DNA of 64,000 bases, taken from positions 1,798,001 through 1,862,000 of the forward strand of contig NW_020825326.1 of assembly GCF_003286085.1 (NCBI RefSeq), in the 5' to 3' direction. Positions 11,484 through 23,500 of this stretch are shown piece by piece; positions within the stretch are counted from its first letter, which is position 1, and every line of letters begins with the position of its first letter. The notes under the pieces were generated by a model. It did not search any database, had not been told where the DNA came from, and saw nothing but the letters and a program-made list of their open reading frames with translations. A program made the translations under genes and the position numbers. Source of the stretch: Drosophila persimilis. Taxonomy: Eukaryota > Arthropoda > Insecta > Diptera > Drosophilidae.

Positions 11484-14400
11484 TTATCGGTTCCGGTCCT
11501 AGCTCCAGCTCCAGCTCCAGCTCCAGCACCGATTTGCCGTATTATAAAGCTATTACAGTAACTAAATGCATATACTATAACCTACACGAACATATACACA
11601 CACACAAACAACCAGGAGACAGACAACTCAAGACGGAACGGACAGAAATGCACACAGACACAGCCTCAGAAACAGACACACTCTGATGGAAAAGATATAT
11701 CCCTGGTGGAGATTGGCATGCCATATTTCTTACTGCAGATCTGCAGATCTGATGGTCATATATATTTTGCTACTGCTATATACTATACAGCCACATGCAT
11801 GCATGCTTATGTACGTACGAGTATATTTGTATATGTATGTACAATTAAATTTTAGTGTTTCCAGTTTCCAGTGATCGGAACAGAAAGAATCTTGTTTCGA
11901 ATTTTCGATTCAAGCTGACTTTCGATAGGTCCTTCAAATGCGACCCCTAAGCGTAATCGTTGCAACGTTTAATATTTTGTGTTTGCCTTTTTCGACGGCC
12001 ATTTACAAATTTGTTTGTTTGTCCACTAAATAAGATGTGCTTTTACTTCTTCTTACTTACTTCTTTCATACATTATGTTTAGTTTGTACATCTATTTGTG
12101 TTTCACTTTCCTGCCTCCCCCTGCCTCCACCCCCTTCCCCGCCCGCTAACGACGCTAAACGCTAGAACAGAAACAGAGATGGGACAGGAAAGACAGTATG
12201 CCACATATATGTACATATCCACCCCATGCACACAGACACACACATATGTATGTATATGTATATGTATGAATATATATGTATGTTTCTTATATGTATATCT
12301 GTAGATGACAATGTAAGGCCCTTAAGCTACTTAATCTGTGTTCCGATTCGAAATGACAAAAAAAACACACACACAAAAAAAACCCAATCTACATTTACAT
12401 CAACAAAATAACACACCAACAAAATATTAATCAAAAGAAGAGCAAGAGCAAAATGGTGCAGGTCCAGACACAGTGGCTAGGGACAGTCTAAGCCCACTTT
12501 CCACACCCGTGTCACATGTATTTTTGAGTTCAAGATCCTCTGCTTTCTATAGGCCCATATATGTACATGTACGTGCACAAACATATACCTATGCAATACA
12601 CAGAAAAGAGAATAAAACCAACGAAAATAACGGCAATTTATAGCATACTTCGGCACCCCGAAGCTTACATATATACCCTTGCAGTCGGACGACCAGAACA
12701 GATTAGTAAATATTGTAATCCGGATTTAAATCCATGTCGTTGCAGGTCTCTACTTTGTTAATCGGTTTAGTAATGCCTATAATAACTAATAATCTAGCTG
12801 CAATCTGTACAATTCGATTGAAACATCTTCCGCAAATTCAAAGTGGTGCTTGTTAGTTTGCCAATCAATCGAAAGGGTCGTCCGATTTAAATGAAATTCG
12901 TCTTAGATGTATTAAACCATATTCAATGTGCACAACCAAAGACAATACCATTAATCATATGGGTAACGGCCAAACTTTACAATGGTACACGACTATTTTT
13001 TTTGGGCTGGCTTTGGAGCTGGCTCCAGGCTGTCGTAAAATTTGGTTGAAAAGCCAAAAGAGAGCGCTCAGAAGCCTGAAATATTTACTAAAACTGACGT
13101 AGGGCGAAAATCATTTTGCGAATTTAAGCAGATATTTTAAAGTTAAATTAATTCATATTACTAAGATATTAAATTTGAATAATTAATTATTTTATTATCC
13201 AACCTGCCAATCGCGAAAGGATTTTCAACCCTTTAACTTTTTACCCAGAACCAATCTACAAAAAACTAGTGTTTTTTTTTTACATTTGTGCTACACCAAA
13301 TTTTTAACTTGAAATTATTAAAAGCTGATAAACGCAGCAAAAAAATAATATATAGCCTGTGCGATAATCTTTATTATTGAGCTTTACTTTAAACTGCTCA
13401 AACATAAACAGTATGGATAGCTATTATAAATATAACTCAAAAGTAGTAATTATCACCAATGAATATTCCTAAAACCTAACCCCTAAAGAGCCTTAAAGCC
13501 TCTGCCGACGAGCAACCGTTCTGTAAAAAAGGGATCTGCAAAAGGTTGATCCAAGTATTTTTATCAGACCTCGCAAATAACGATTGATACTTTCGGCGTG
13601 TCTGATAAAAGGGACAGAAAAGACCCGAAAAGATCAAATCTGTTTTTGCTCAATTCGCTCTTTTTTTCACTTAATTTTTGTTCCTGTTTTTCACTGAGCA
13701 TCTTGTCGCGAGCGAACGAATAAACAATAGCCCAATAGATGCGGAAAACATGAATAAATAAACATATACACGAAAAAAAACTAAAAACACTTTACTCGGA
13801 CACTTTTTTGGTTCTGTTCATCTAAAGACACTTTTGCTGTGAGCGCTTGATCAAAAGTGTCACTCTAAGTTGTTATTGTGAGACACGATCGTGTGACGGC
13901 TCAACCGAAAACCAGATACACTTACTACAAGCGAAGAGACAAAAATTGTTCTGCTCAGGGAGAGCCTTGTCAGCGTGGTCTTTCTCTGTTTTGTCAGTGC
14001 TGTCTGCAAAGGGAAAAAGTGTTGACCGTTGTTTGCGAGCTATGATTTGTATACATCTTTTCTCCCCTTTTCGGGTTTTTTTTGAGCGAAAAAATAGAAA
14101 CTCTTGATAATCATTATTTTTGAGTCATATATTTGATTTCTTCAAAACAACTGATCAATTAATCTGTCGTGCTAATTTTCTGTTCCTTTTAAACTGATGG
14201 AGCGAACCTGATCCATCCTTCTCGGTCATGGGTGATCCTCACCATTTGTGCAGATTCTGGACTGCCCTACTATAACCGTCTGGATAAAAGAGGCTTATAC
14301 AATTAAATGTAACATTGAATTCGTCCCCTCTGCAAGGGTATACAAACACATAAGTGGAAGAGTGGAGCAAATTAGGAAAACATCAGTGTTTCACTGGCGA

Positions 14401-14589
14401 TCTTTGTCGCTGAGGCCATCATCGCACGTTGTAGAACGAAATGTAAAAATATATTTTATTATAACTATTATTTGCACTATGTATTTTAAGTTGTAATTTA
14501 ATTTTCGAAACAAAACTAAATGTGATTTTATAAAAACAAGAGAAACTAAAATAAAAATCAAAAAAGACCTCAAAACGCTTTGATCGGGG
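11484..14589. other. 3' UTR and intergenic DNA after the RETREG-like gene
   Basis: Begins with a (CTCCAG)n tandem at about 11501-11527 right after the stop, then AT-rich DNA with CA and TATG microsatellites. Apart from the inverted-repeat element at 13564-14045, no gene is supported. Confidence 0.45.
13564..14045 (+). mobile_element. TIR element, copy A (about 480 bp)
   Basis: The left end (TCAGACCTCGCAAATAACGA...ACTTT) is mirrored by the right end (AAAGTGTTGACCG...TTTGCGAGCTATGA) as an imperfect terminal inverted repeat of about 30 bp. Most of the element recurs as a reverse complement at 31708-32304. Shared blocks include GAGCATCTTGTCGCGAG, GATGCGGAAAACATGAATAA and TTGTTATTGTGAGACACGAT. 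No coding capacity is evident, so it is probably a nonautonomous DNA transposon. Confidence 0.65.
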
Positions 14590-15572
14590 TCAACTGTCCG
14601 CCTTCAGGTCGACCTGGGTTTCGGTCTCTGACTCGGAGTTGGCATCCAGCTCCTGCTCGTTGGTCGTCGTCTTGGCCTTGGCGCCCTTTCGCAATGGGAT
14701 CGTTTCGAGAATGGCCGAGGTCCAGTCCTGGCCAGCAGCCACTTTGTTAAGCAGCTCGAACACTTGAAAGCCAAAGATAGTGTTAAGAATGGAACCTGGC
14801 GGATTGGGAATAGGAAATGCAAATACACACCATGGTAGGTACTAAGTACGGCGCGCGTCTTCATGTCTACATGCTCGCTGAGCGGCAGGCGGGCCGTGGT
14901 CAAGCCCGCCTCCGTGGCCCGGGAGTGGCAGAGGCCCTTGAAGTGATTATGGTCGACCAGGCCGCCAATAACGTAGGTGCACTCGGGTTGCACCTTGTCT
15001 AGCAGTTTGTCGGACTCGCAGGTGAGGTACACGAGCTTCTGCTTCTCGAACAAGTCGGCGTGGGTGCGATCAAAGTGGTATTCCACGTTCCAGTTCTCCC
15101 AGCCGTCGTTTTTCTTGAAGCACTCGTGGATGTGTCCGTTCCGCTTAATCCCCGTGAAGTGGAGACGTCCCGGCTGCGCACTCCGTCGGTTAATGGTGTA
15201 GATTCGCAAGCACTGCTTCACGCACTTGGCTATGTCCCGCTCCTGCATTAGGTCGTCGTAGTCCAGATCGATGGCCACGCTGAAGGTTGCCAACCCGTTC
15301 TCCGCGCTGGCCACCTGGCGCCGTTTCAGCTCCTTGCGCGAGGGTCCTACTCGCACGGGCAATCCCTGTTCCTTAGCCTCCCGACGTTTCTGCTTCTTGC
15401 GTTGCCGCTCCCGCTCCCGACGCAACTTCTTGAGCTCCGCAAACTCGGCCAGTTTTTTCTGCTTCTTCAGTTGGTTCTTGCTCTGCGGGGTGCCGGGCGT
15501 AGTTCCGGGACAGTTGTTTAGGCTGAGGACTGCCGGCTGCAGCGGCGTCTGGGACTGTTCGGTGGCCTCCAT
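14590..15572 (-). CDS. CG14618: tRNA (guanine-9-N1)-methyltransferase, Trm10/TRMT10A type
   Basis: Trm10 enzymes methylate N1 of purine 9 of tRNAs using S-adenosylmethionine. Two exons (14843-15572 and 14590-14795) join through GTACCT...CGCCAG with frame kept, giving 311 residues. Residues about 31-70 are a Lys/Arg-rich RNA-binding helix (RRERERQRKKQKRREAK). Residues about 95-280 match the SPOUT methyltransferase fold: SVAIDLDYDDLM, LVYLTCES and the signature YVIGGLVDHNHFKG at about 200-213, whose Asp is the proposed catalytic base. The C-terminus (ILETIPLRKGA) matches the family, followed by an acidic tail. The start ATG is the first in frame. The gene is divergent from the FAM210-like gene 657 bp away, so they may share a promoter region. 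Length fits the TRMT10A-like fly protein rather than the mitochondrial TRMT10C type. Confidence 0.88.
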
Positions 15573-16229
15573 GGCTCTTCTGTTCGCTATCCTTAAAGAT
15601 CAGCTCAAAAAACGTGTATTGGCGGTAGCCAGCATCAGCTGTGAACTAACTGAGATCGATAGCCGAAATCATTGTGGCCGTATGACATTATTTTTAATAT
15701 ATTTTAGTTGCCGCGTTTATAACCGAAATGGCAGGTACGGACGACGGATGCAGAATGTAGGAATTTGTAGGACACAGAGATTGCATGGGAAAGAACGCTA
15801 AATTACTCCAAAACCCGATTAGCTGTGACACTATTTCTGACAAAATTTAATATTTTCCAACACGAACAGCCAGCTAATGTCATACGGCCATCACCATCTG
15901 ATGGTCTACGTGCTGCGCCCAAAAACGCACGTTTATTTGCCTTTCACCACACTATTGAATAGCATATATATCGATAAATCAACATATATTCATCATCAGG
16001 AGATATATTATATTGTGCCGGTTCATGGAAGTGGCTGTGTGAAGTTTAGACGAAAAGAAGGCGAACGTCGAGTCGACAACATCAAACAGTTCGTTCTTTT
16101 TGGAACGAGCGAGAATATTCATCAGCTCAACAGTCAATAGAACAACGGCTAGCTTCTGCTGGCACCGTACTTTACTTGGTAGCATTGCACGCTTCAGGTC
16201 AATCCTGACCAGAAGACACGCGCTCAATC
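15573..16229. promoter_or_regulatory. Divergent promoter region between Trm10 and FAM210-like genes
   Basis: 657 bp between two opposing start codons. It contains a DRE (TATCGATA, 15969-15976), a half-site near 15655-15660 (ATCGATAG), and no other gene. Bidirectional use is inferred from layout. Confidence 0.45.
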
Positions 16230-17111
16230 ATGGCAACCATGTCACAGCTCACACGACTCATTGGGCATGGTGCGCAGCAGCGCACATTTGCTCGCTTTTT
16301 GACGCATAGTTTGACTACGAAATCCAACACAAGATGCCTTTTCGGTGGCAGCAACTGGAGCGGGAGGAACCGCGACCTAGCACCACCTCATTGCACGACA
16401 ACCCCAGCTACACGCTACCTGCAAAGCCCGTTGCTATTCACAAGAAGCAGAAGCCTTGGTCACAAGTCCACACAGCCGACGCCAGCTCCAGTTGCCACCA
16501 ACAAGACGGACAGCAACGCTTCATCCACAACGGCCACAGACCTTTTTGGGGATGCAGCAAGCAAGGGGCTGTTCGCAAAGTTCAGGCACATGTACAAGCA
16601 GTATTGGTATGTGCTGATCCCGGTCCATTGCGTGACCTCGATCGGCTGGTTCGGCGGCTTCTACTATTTGTCGAAGAGGTTCGTTTTGGAGAATTCCCCA
16701 AACTCAGGACTCAGTGATGGTAAATGTCTTGTCTTGTCTTGTCTCGTTTTAGCGGAGTAGATGTGCCCTCGCTGCTGCAGTACGTGCATCTTAGCGAAAC
16801 CATTATTGAGAAGGTACAGTCCTCGGACATGGGACACTATGCCATCGCTTATCTGTGCTATAAAGTGGCTACCCCATTGCGATACGCTCTCACGTTGGGT
16901 AAGGCTAGTCCCGATTTGGAGGCCCGCTCCATTAATCTATTTACCCTTTCTACCTGCAGGCGGCACCACTGTGTCCATCAAGTATCTGGTGCAACGGGGA
17001 CACATCAAGCCGATTCCCAGCAAGAACGAACTGATCAAGATGTACGAGGACAAGAAGGCAACGCGTGCTAGTGCCAAGGCGGACAAGGCCGAGAAGGACG
17101 GGAACAAATGA
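16230..17111 (+). CDS. FAM210-family (DUF1279) mitochondrial membrane protein
   Basis: FAM210A/B proteins are mitochondrial inner-membrane proteins linked to mitochondrial translation and metabolism. Exons 16230-16678, 16753-16898 and 16960-17111 join in frame to 248 residues. The first about 110 residues are Ser/Thr/Arg-rich without acidic blocks, like a mitochondrial presequence. The DUF1279 core follows: YKQYWYVLIPVHCVTSIGWF with a membrane segment, then a second conserved block (KVATPLRYALTLGGTTVSIKYL), and a charged, Lys-rich C-terminal helix. The first intron's donor is a weak GTTCGT; it is chosen because it restores frame (AG|C), gives a 74 nt intron and aligns the domain, whereas the nearby GTAAAT would create a stop. 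Methionines at 16230 and 16239 are both possible starts. The fly gene symbol is not recalled. Confidence 0.78.
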
Positions 17112-20100
17112 TCGATGGACAGTGGCAACGCTGCCTTCTGGCAGCTATTGCCATTGTCCTTGACGACCTCGAAACGTTTCGGTGCATGCAAGTGGCGCTC
17201 AGTTGACTGGTTGCCTTTTTTGTTAAACTGTTGCCTTTTGCTTGGCAGACGCGGACGGGAGTACCGGTGCTCTACAAACTTAACTTTACCTCGCCCTGGC
17301 CCGGCCCAAACCAAACATATAACACAAAAGCCACCCTCTGGTGATTGCTCATCCGGGGAGCCGTCGCCAGGTGGCCGCCTAAAATGAGGCCTAATTCTAA
17401 TACCCCCAACACTCCCCGCCACCACGCTTAGAGCCGTGCAAAATTAAATATTTTGTAATTACATATATTTGCATAGTTCTCTGTTAGTTATGAAACCGTT
17501 TGAGGTCGCCGCAGAGGCACCCACAGAAACACCTCCCCAGACACACACACGACACACACACATGTGTAGACAGATAAAGGCAGGCGTCAGTAAATAAAAT
17601 TTAGCAGTTATATATTTTTTAGATGTAAGAGTGAGTTGTCGCAAAACAATAATAAGTTCACTTTTATTAAATGAAAATCAAAATATATGAAAGCCAAACT
17701 GATTATTCCCAGATTTTGTTTCGTAGACCCCTGGCACGAATCCGATTGTTGCAAACGTTCGGATTCCACTAGACTTCAGTAAAACTAACTGATAGTTGGT
17801 GAAAACCTTATGGGAAAAGCAGCGAGGATGAGATAAATAAAAGTAATTCAACGCTCCCGAAGCGCCAGAATCGTGCTTTGCAAGTAAAACAATTTGTTTA
17901 ACTAAAGGTCGATGGTGCTTTAACTTTAAAGTGATATCAGTGCAGTCTACCAACACTTATTTATCGAATTGTCACATGCTGTCTCTGTCTTTCAGTGCAG
18001 ATCTATAGCCTGTTTACACTGCCACGATATTGAAATCACAATGGCACAAAATAACCGTTTCCACGGGCGTCCGTAGGTTATGGTGTCATGAGAATATCTG
18101 ATTTACGTGTCAGCTGAAGATGAAATCAACATGGAAATTATGGAAAAAGGCGGGAAAATTGACAAAAGAGGCCTGATGCTCAAATTGAGCTATTATTTTC
18201 AACCATTTCTTTGTAGAGTGTGGGAGCTCTTCCGCACACCATTAAAACCCTCGACGATCTCTTCCCATATATCCAGCAGTTTCTTTATGGCCTCAGGTGA
18301 CTGCGTCTCCGACTAGACACAAAGACGCATGACGCAGCCCTAGTGTGAACAGGCTATGAATTTGGAAGGATTACCACCGATGCTGGCAGTTTGTTGCCAA
18401 AAGAAAGGATTGCAATTTTTTGTTCTCAATTTTATTTTTGCATTTTATTTTTCGTTTTTTCTCCTGTTTTTTTTGTTTGCCTTTTTTGCGTTTGTTTTGT
18501 TTGCTTTTTTTAACGTTAGTAAAATATCCAACAATTATAATTTTAACTAATAGTTAAGCCAGAAGAAATATATATAGTAGGTTGTTCTTTGTTCTCATAT
18601 ACAAATAAATAAATAATTTGTCTTGTTTTACACTTTTATTGGTATTTACGTTGCATTTCCAAAAATTTGTTGTTCTTTGTGTGGGCGTGGCTATTTGCAC
18701 ATTTGTTGCTGTTTCTTTTGCTTTTCTGCTGGAAACAAATTGAGTTATGTACACATATTTACTCGTACTGTCGCAGTCTGTTTATGTGTGTGGGGGCGCG
18801 GTATGTGTGGGTGTGTTTGGTTAATATATCATTTACATAAATACAATAAATAAATAAGTTACATAATATATATCTCATATACATATATATAGGTATAAAA
18901 ACAATGTAGGCAACAAAAAGTATATATATATATCATAAGTAAGTATATATATATAGATAGCAAGTATTTCTTGGCTGGTTGATTGATTGGTTGGTTGGTT
19001 GGCTTTCGCTGTTTTTGGGTGGCAGGGGGATCGTGGGCAAGGAAGAGGAGATGGTTGATGTGCGGGGGCAGGAGTCAGGGGATCCTCCACTTAAACTAGA
19101 AAATACGCACAAAACTAAAAAAATTTGAGATATTTATTATTCGCCAATGTCCAGCACCGCCACCCCCAGATTGAAGAAGAGTGGTGCTTGGACGGCCTTA
19201 AGTAGATCCTTGATTTTTGTAAAACTTTTTGAGACTAGTTCTGATTTTCTCAGACCAAACAAAGGACCTGAAGAAGGAAACAAAGGACAAATAATTCCCT
19301 AGGGTATTCCCCTTTCGCTGGGTAACGGAACAACATATGTAGATGTGGAACTTGTTTGGTGTTTGGTGTTCTTCTCGTATATCGCTTTCACATTTTCTCT
19401 CTCTTGCCTTCTTTACACGTGTAATTGTTTCTGTTCTTTCGTTTGGTTTTTGTTTAATTTGACTAATATTTAGCATTTATCATAAGTACGTTTTCACAAT
19501 GCAGCATTCAGCTTCACTTTGCGTTGTTTCCCTTCTGTGTTCGTCATCTCCTTTTTATGGTTCAATTATGTTAGTTCTTTTATTTGTGGGGTTTCATCTT
19601 AGTCTCTAAAAAGCCGTTTGTAGCTCGTAGCTTTAATTTAATTTAAGTTAGTGTTTAGTTTGTTTTCAAGTGATTTTTTATGGTGCGATGGCGATTACCT
19701 CCTTTCCAGCTATCAGTTATCGTTATCGTTATCGTTAATCGCGATTATCGTTAAGTAGTATTGGTGTTGTTGCTCTTTATCTAGATGAAATATATTGCAC
19801 ACGAAAGACGAATTTTAAATATAGAACTAGTTTTCACTTCGCTTTCGCTGTAAGTTTTGGTGTTTCTTGTTTCTTGTTTCTCTTTCTTTTTAAATTATTA
19901 TTTTTTAGTTTTTGTCCTTTTTTTTACACACAACCACATGGACACATCGACCTCTCCTGGCAAACCAATAATTAAGTCCAAATTATCGAATTTAGAAACA
20001 CTCACACATGCATATATATAATAAAGAAATATCGAAACACTGAGTAGTGGATGTGTGGACTTAATTTAATTTTTTAATTTTGTTTTAAAGGAGCAGCATT

Positions 20101-20598
20101 TGCTTAAGAGTTCTCTGCACAGGGGATAAGTTTGCCGAAACTTATTTATGTATTTGCAAAAATTCTTTGTATGTTGTTGAATCAAATTTTTAGTTTTCTA
20201 CCGCTTTTCAGGCCACGAAGTTCAGGATTTTTATATACACTAAATGTCGGGGACCGGGGACCGGGTACAGGCTCGCTGCTTTTTCTTTTGATTTCTTCTT
20301 TTTCAATTAAACTTTTTCCGAAATTTTTTTCTTGTGTTCTTGGGGTCTGTTTTTTTCAGCTGGGCGTTGATCTTGCAATATTTTGTTTTTGATATAAAAT
20401 AAATCTGTTCATTTGCAATTCTACGAAGCGTTTCTACTGGTGTTCCTGTTTGTTGCCCTGGGAGTGGGTTTGAAGCTGTCCCTGTTCCCTCCTTGAGCTG
20501 ATCTGTTTGCTGTTGTCGTTGTAGTTGTCCCCTGCCTGTCCCTGCCCAGAAGCCACCCCACACAGATCAAGGACTCCTTTTGGACTGAGAACTGAGCC
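17112..20598. other. Convergent 3' regions of the FAM210-like gene and Usp2
   Basis: About 3.5 kb of AT-rich noncoding DNA. It includes an inverted-repeat element at 18005-18357, (ATCGTT)n-like DNA at about 19707-19735, and T-rich stretches consistent with a long Usp2 3' UTR on the minus strand. No coding frame is convincing. Confidence 0.45.
18005..18357. mobile_element. 353-bp inverted-repeat element with a possible DNA-binding-domain remnant
   Basis: ATAGCCTGTTTACACT at 18005-18020 is the inverse of AGTGTGAACAGGCTAT at 18342-18357 (15 of 16 paired). Inside, the minus strand encodes a short stretch (SPEAIKKLLDIWEEIVEGF) reminiscent of Myb/MADF-type domains carried by some DNA transposons, interrupted by stops soon after. 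This looks like a decayed or nonautonomous DNA element. Confidence 0.45.
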
Positions 20599-23500
20599 TT
20601 ACGTACGCTCGTAGAAAAGTATATAAGCACTGGATGAAACGAGAAAGTTTTCGGAAACGGAATCGCTCACACTGTGGAGAAGAGAGAAAAGGACAGAAGT
20701 TACACGGCGGGCTGGAGTAAAGCTGGAGATCGGCTGCACTTACATGTTGTCATTGAACTCGTGCCACTTGCGAGAAACTGGATGCTTGCAAAGGGCCGTA
20801 TAATGACCTCCAGCAGTTGATCCTGCAGATATATGAAGATATATGAATATGAGCTATGCACTGATACGCTCCGACTCTCTGCCACTCACCCATATGATTC
20901 GATATCGCGTAGAGAGAGTAATGCACATTTGAGTTTGAGTTTGCGCCATAGGAGGCCATATTGAGGTCGCGGTCAGCAGTGGGGAACTCGACAATGTTCG
21001 ACAGCTTGCTCCAGCGCGTTTCCGAGAAGCGTTTCAGATCTGAAATCGGGACACACATATTAGACTTTTCTCATCTACAATCCTTATGATGTTTTTTTGA
21101 CTGACGTATGACAAGATATTTGGGGAAACGCTGAATGGTGAAGCTCTTGGTACATTTTCGGCGCGTCTTGCATTTAGAGCATGTGGGCATCTCGTCGCCA
21201 TCTAGAATCTCCTCGCGAATGAAAAGATCCAGACAGGCCTCTAGCTTGCAGCGCGATGAGGAGGGTAGCGGCACGCTCAAGTCCCAGAATGGATCGAAGG
21301 TCACGCTCGTGTTGCCGCATGTTGTGCACTTCAGAGTGCTCTTCAGCTGTCCCACAAAGAGATCGCGTACCAAGGAGTTCTCATGCCGAGTATACCACTC
21401 CCAGGTTAGATCGGCCTTCTTATTGTCACTGCAGATGGGGGATAGTGATTAGCATAGCCATTGGCGGTGGGGGATCGGGAGGCCGTGAGAAAAACCCACC
21501 TGAGATTATCGTCAATATTGAGGGTCTCGCCCTTGATGCCCGAGTTGAGGGCCGAGTGCAGCGAATCGAGGAAGAAGCGCAGGAACTCCTGCGCATCCTG
21601 CTGATTGTAGTCGCTGTACATGCGATGCTTGGCAGAGAAGGCCCGCTTGAGGTCCATGGGGGTTACGGTGTGCACGCTTGATGTCCACATCTCCTGTATG
21701 AGTTTGGCAAATTCTGCAGAAATGGCAGCAAGGGCAGCAGTGGCATAAGCTTATGATCGTATCGTATTGTATGATTAGACGCGACCTACCGAAGAGTATT
21801 AGCTGATCTTTGGTGGCGGACGAGCGCGAGCCATGGTGTGTGCGCAGAAAGCGGGTTAGCTCAGTCGTGTGGCTCAGGCACTGGATGACCGAGTTCATGA
21901 AACAGGTGTTGCCGATGTTTCTCAGGCCGCACAGACCTGTGGAATAGCATTCGGAAACGGGATAGATTAATGATACTTGGTAGTGATATTGCGCCCGGCC
22001 GGCAACGGCGTGTGGCACTCCCCAATTCGGATACATCGGAATGTTGTTGGCTCCAGAGGCGCTTCAGCAATGTCATTCGCGAGTGCCAACGAATCCACCA
22101 ACCCGTTCCTCTTCTGATTTAAGTCTTAGCTCTTGGCTTAGCGACGATTCCCGCTCTTCCCGCAGAGTCTCCTGCCTCGTTTCTCGTTTTTGTTAGCAAA
22201 AATTTTTAACTCGAAATTTAAATGAATATCGGGGCTCGGCTGCTGTTTTCCTGATTTGTTTTGTTTCCACGTTCCCCAAAACTCGCAGCCTCCTCTCTGT
22301 TCCGATCCGACAAACCTAACTTCACTCCATTCAGGACAGGGCAGGGCAGGGCAGGCCAGGCCAGTTGAGGGCACGCCTGTCGACTTACTCACCTTCCGAT
22401 TTCTCTTCGCGCTGCGTCGCCGAGCTCCGGTAGCCCTCGTCGGTGTTGTACTTGCTGCTGCCGCTCAGAGCTGAGGAGTTGGAAGAGGAGTACTGGCGAC
22501 TGGTGGTGTTGCTGCTGTCCCGTTCCCAGTAGCGGCTGGGTGTTGGCGACACGGGCGGCAGGACGTTCCGTGTGCTGACGACGTTCCTGGCCTACGTTTT
22601 TTACAACAAAGAGATTCGATGGCGATATAAGTTCGACTGATATCAGTGTGTGTCCGAAATCCCGTCGATTGGCAACTGTCCGGAGGGGGCCAGCTGTTCA
22701 GAGCAGGAGAGCAGCTGCGTTCTCCGACAGTTGGCAATCGATGCGACTCGATTAGTAATCGATAATTATAATCAAAGCACAGTTAGCAATCGAGCAGTTA
22801 GAAGAGTAAACGATAACAATAATATAATGCTCATGGGAGGATGAGAGGATAGGAGAGGAGGTGCGGAGCTGTGTTATGTGATATCTGATATGTGGTGAGT
22901 ATGCATGTGTTTTTGTGGTGAGTTCTGTATCATGCGGGGGCTTAAAAACGAAATACAATAACAAATTGAACACAAAACGTTGCAAGTGCGACAGGGACAA
23001 CAAGAGACAGCGAGCGAACAAAAACAAATAACAACTAACAAAGGTAACGTAAAATAAAGAGACAACACAATATGTAATTAAAACAAACAGGAAGGGAGGC
23101 GAGGATGGGGAGTACTAGGGCGTAATAGAGTGGCGTGCAACCGAGCGCGATCGGCGAAGGATGATGAATAAAATGCATATTTTTGAATGTTCATATTTCT
23201 AGCGACAACAATTTTGGATTAACTAATCTAGCCCGCTTAAGGAAAACGAGAACAAAGTATACAAAGTAAACGGAAATGCGAGATATTTAGAAATATTGAG
23301 AGAACGAGAGAGAGAGAGAGAGAGTAATATAAACTGAACAGAACTGTACTGTACTCGACTGCATTGCCCTGTGTAGTGCACTGGGAGTACACTGGGAGTG
23401 CACCTTGGAGGAGCCTTGCCAGAGGACGACTTACACTATCGCTGGCTGCCGCCGAGCCCGTGACTGTGACCGTGACCGTGCCCGTGGCTGTGGAGACGGA

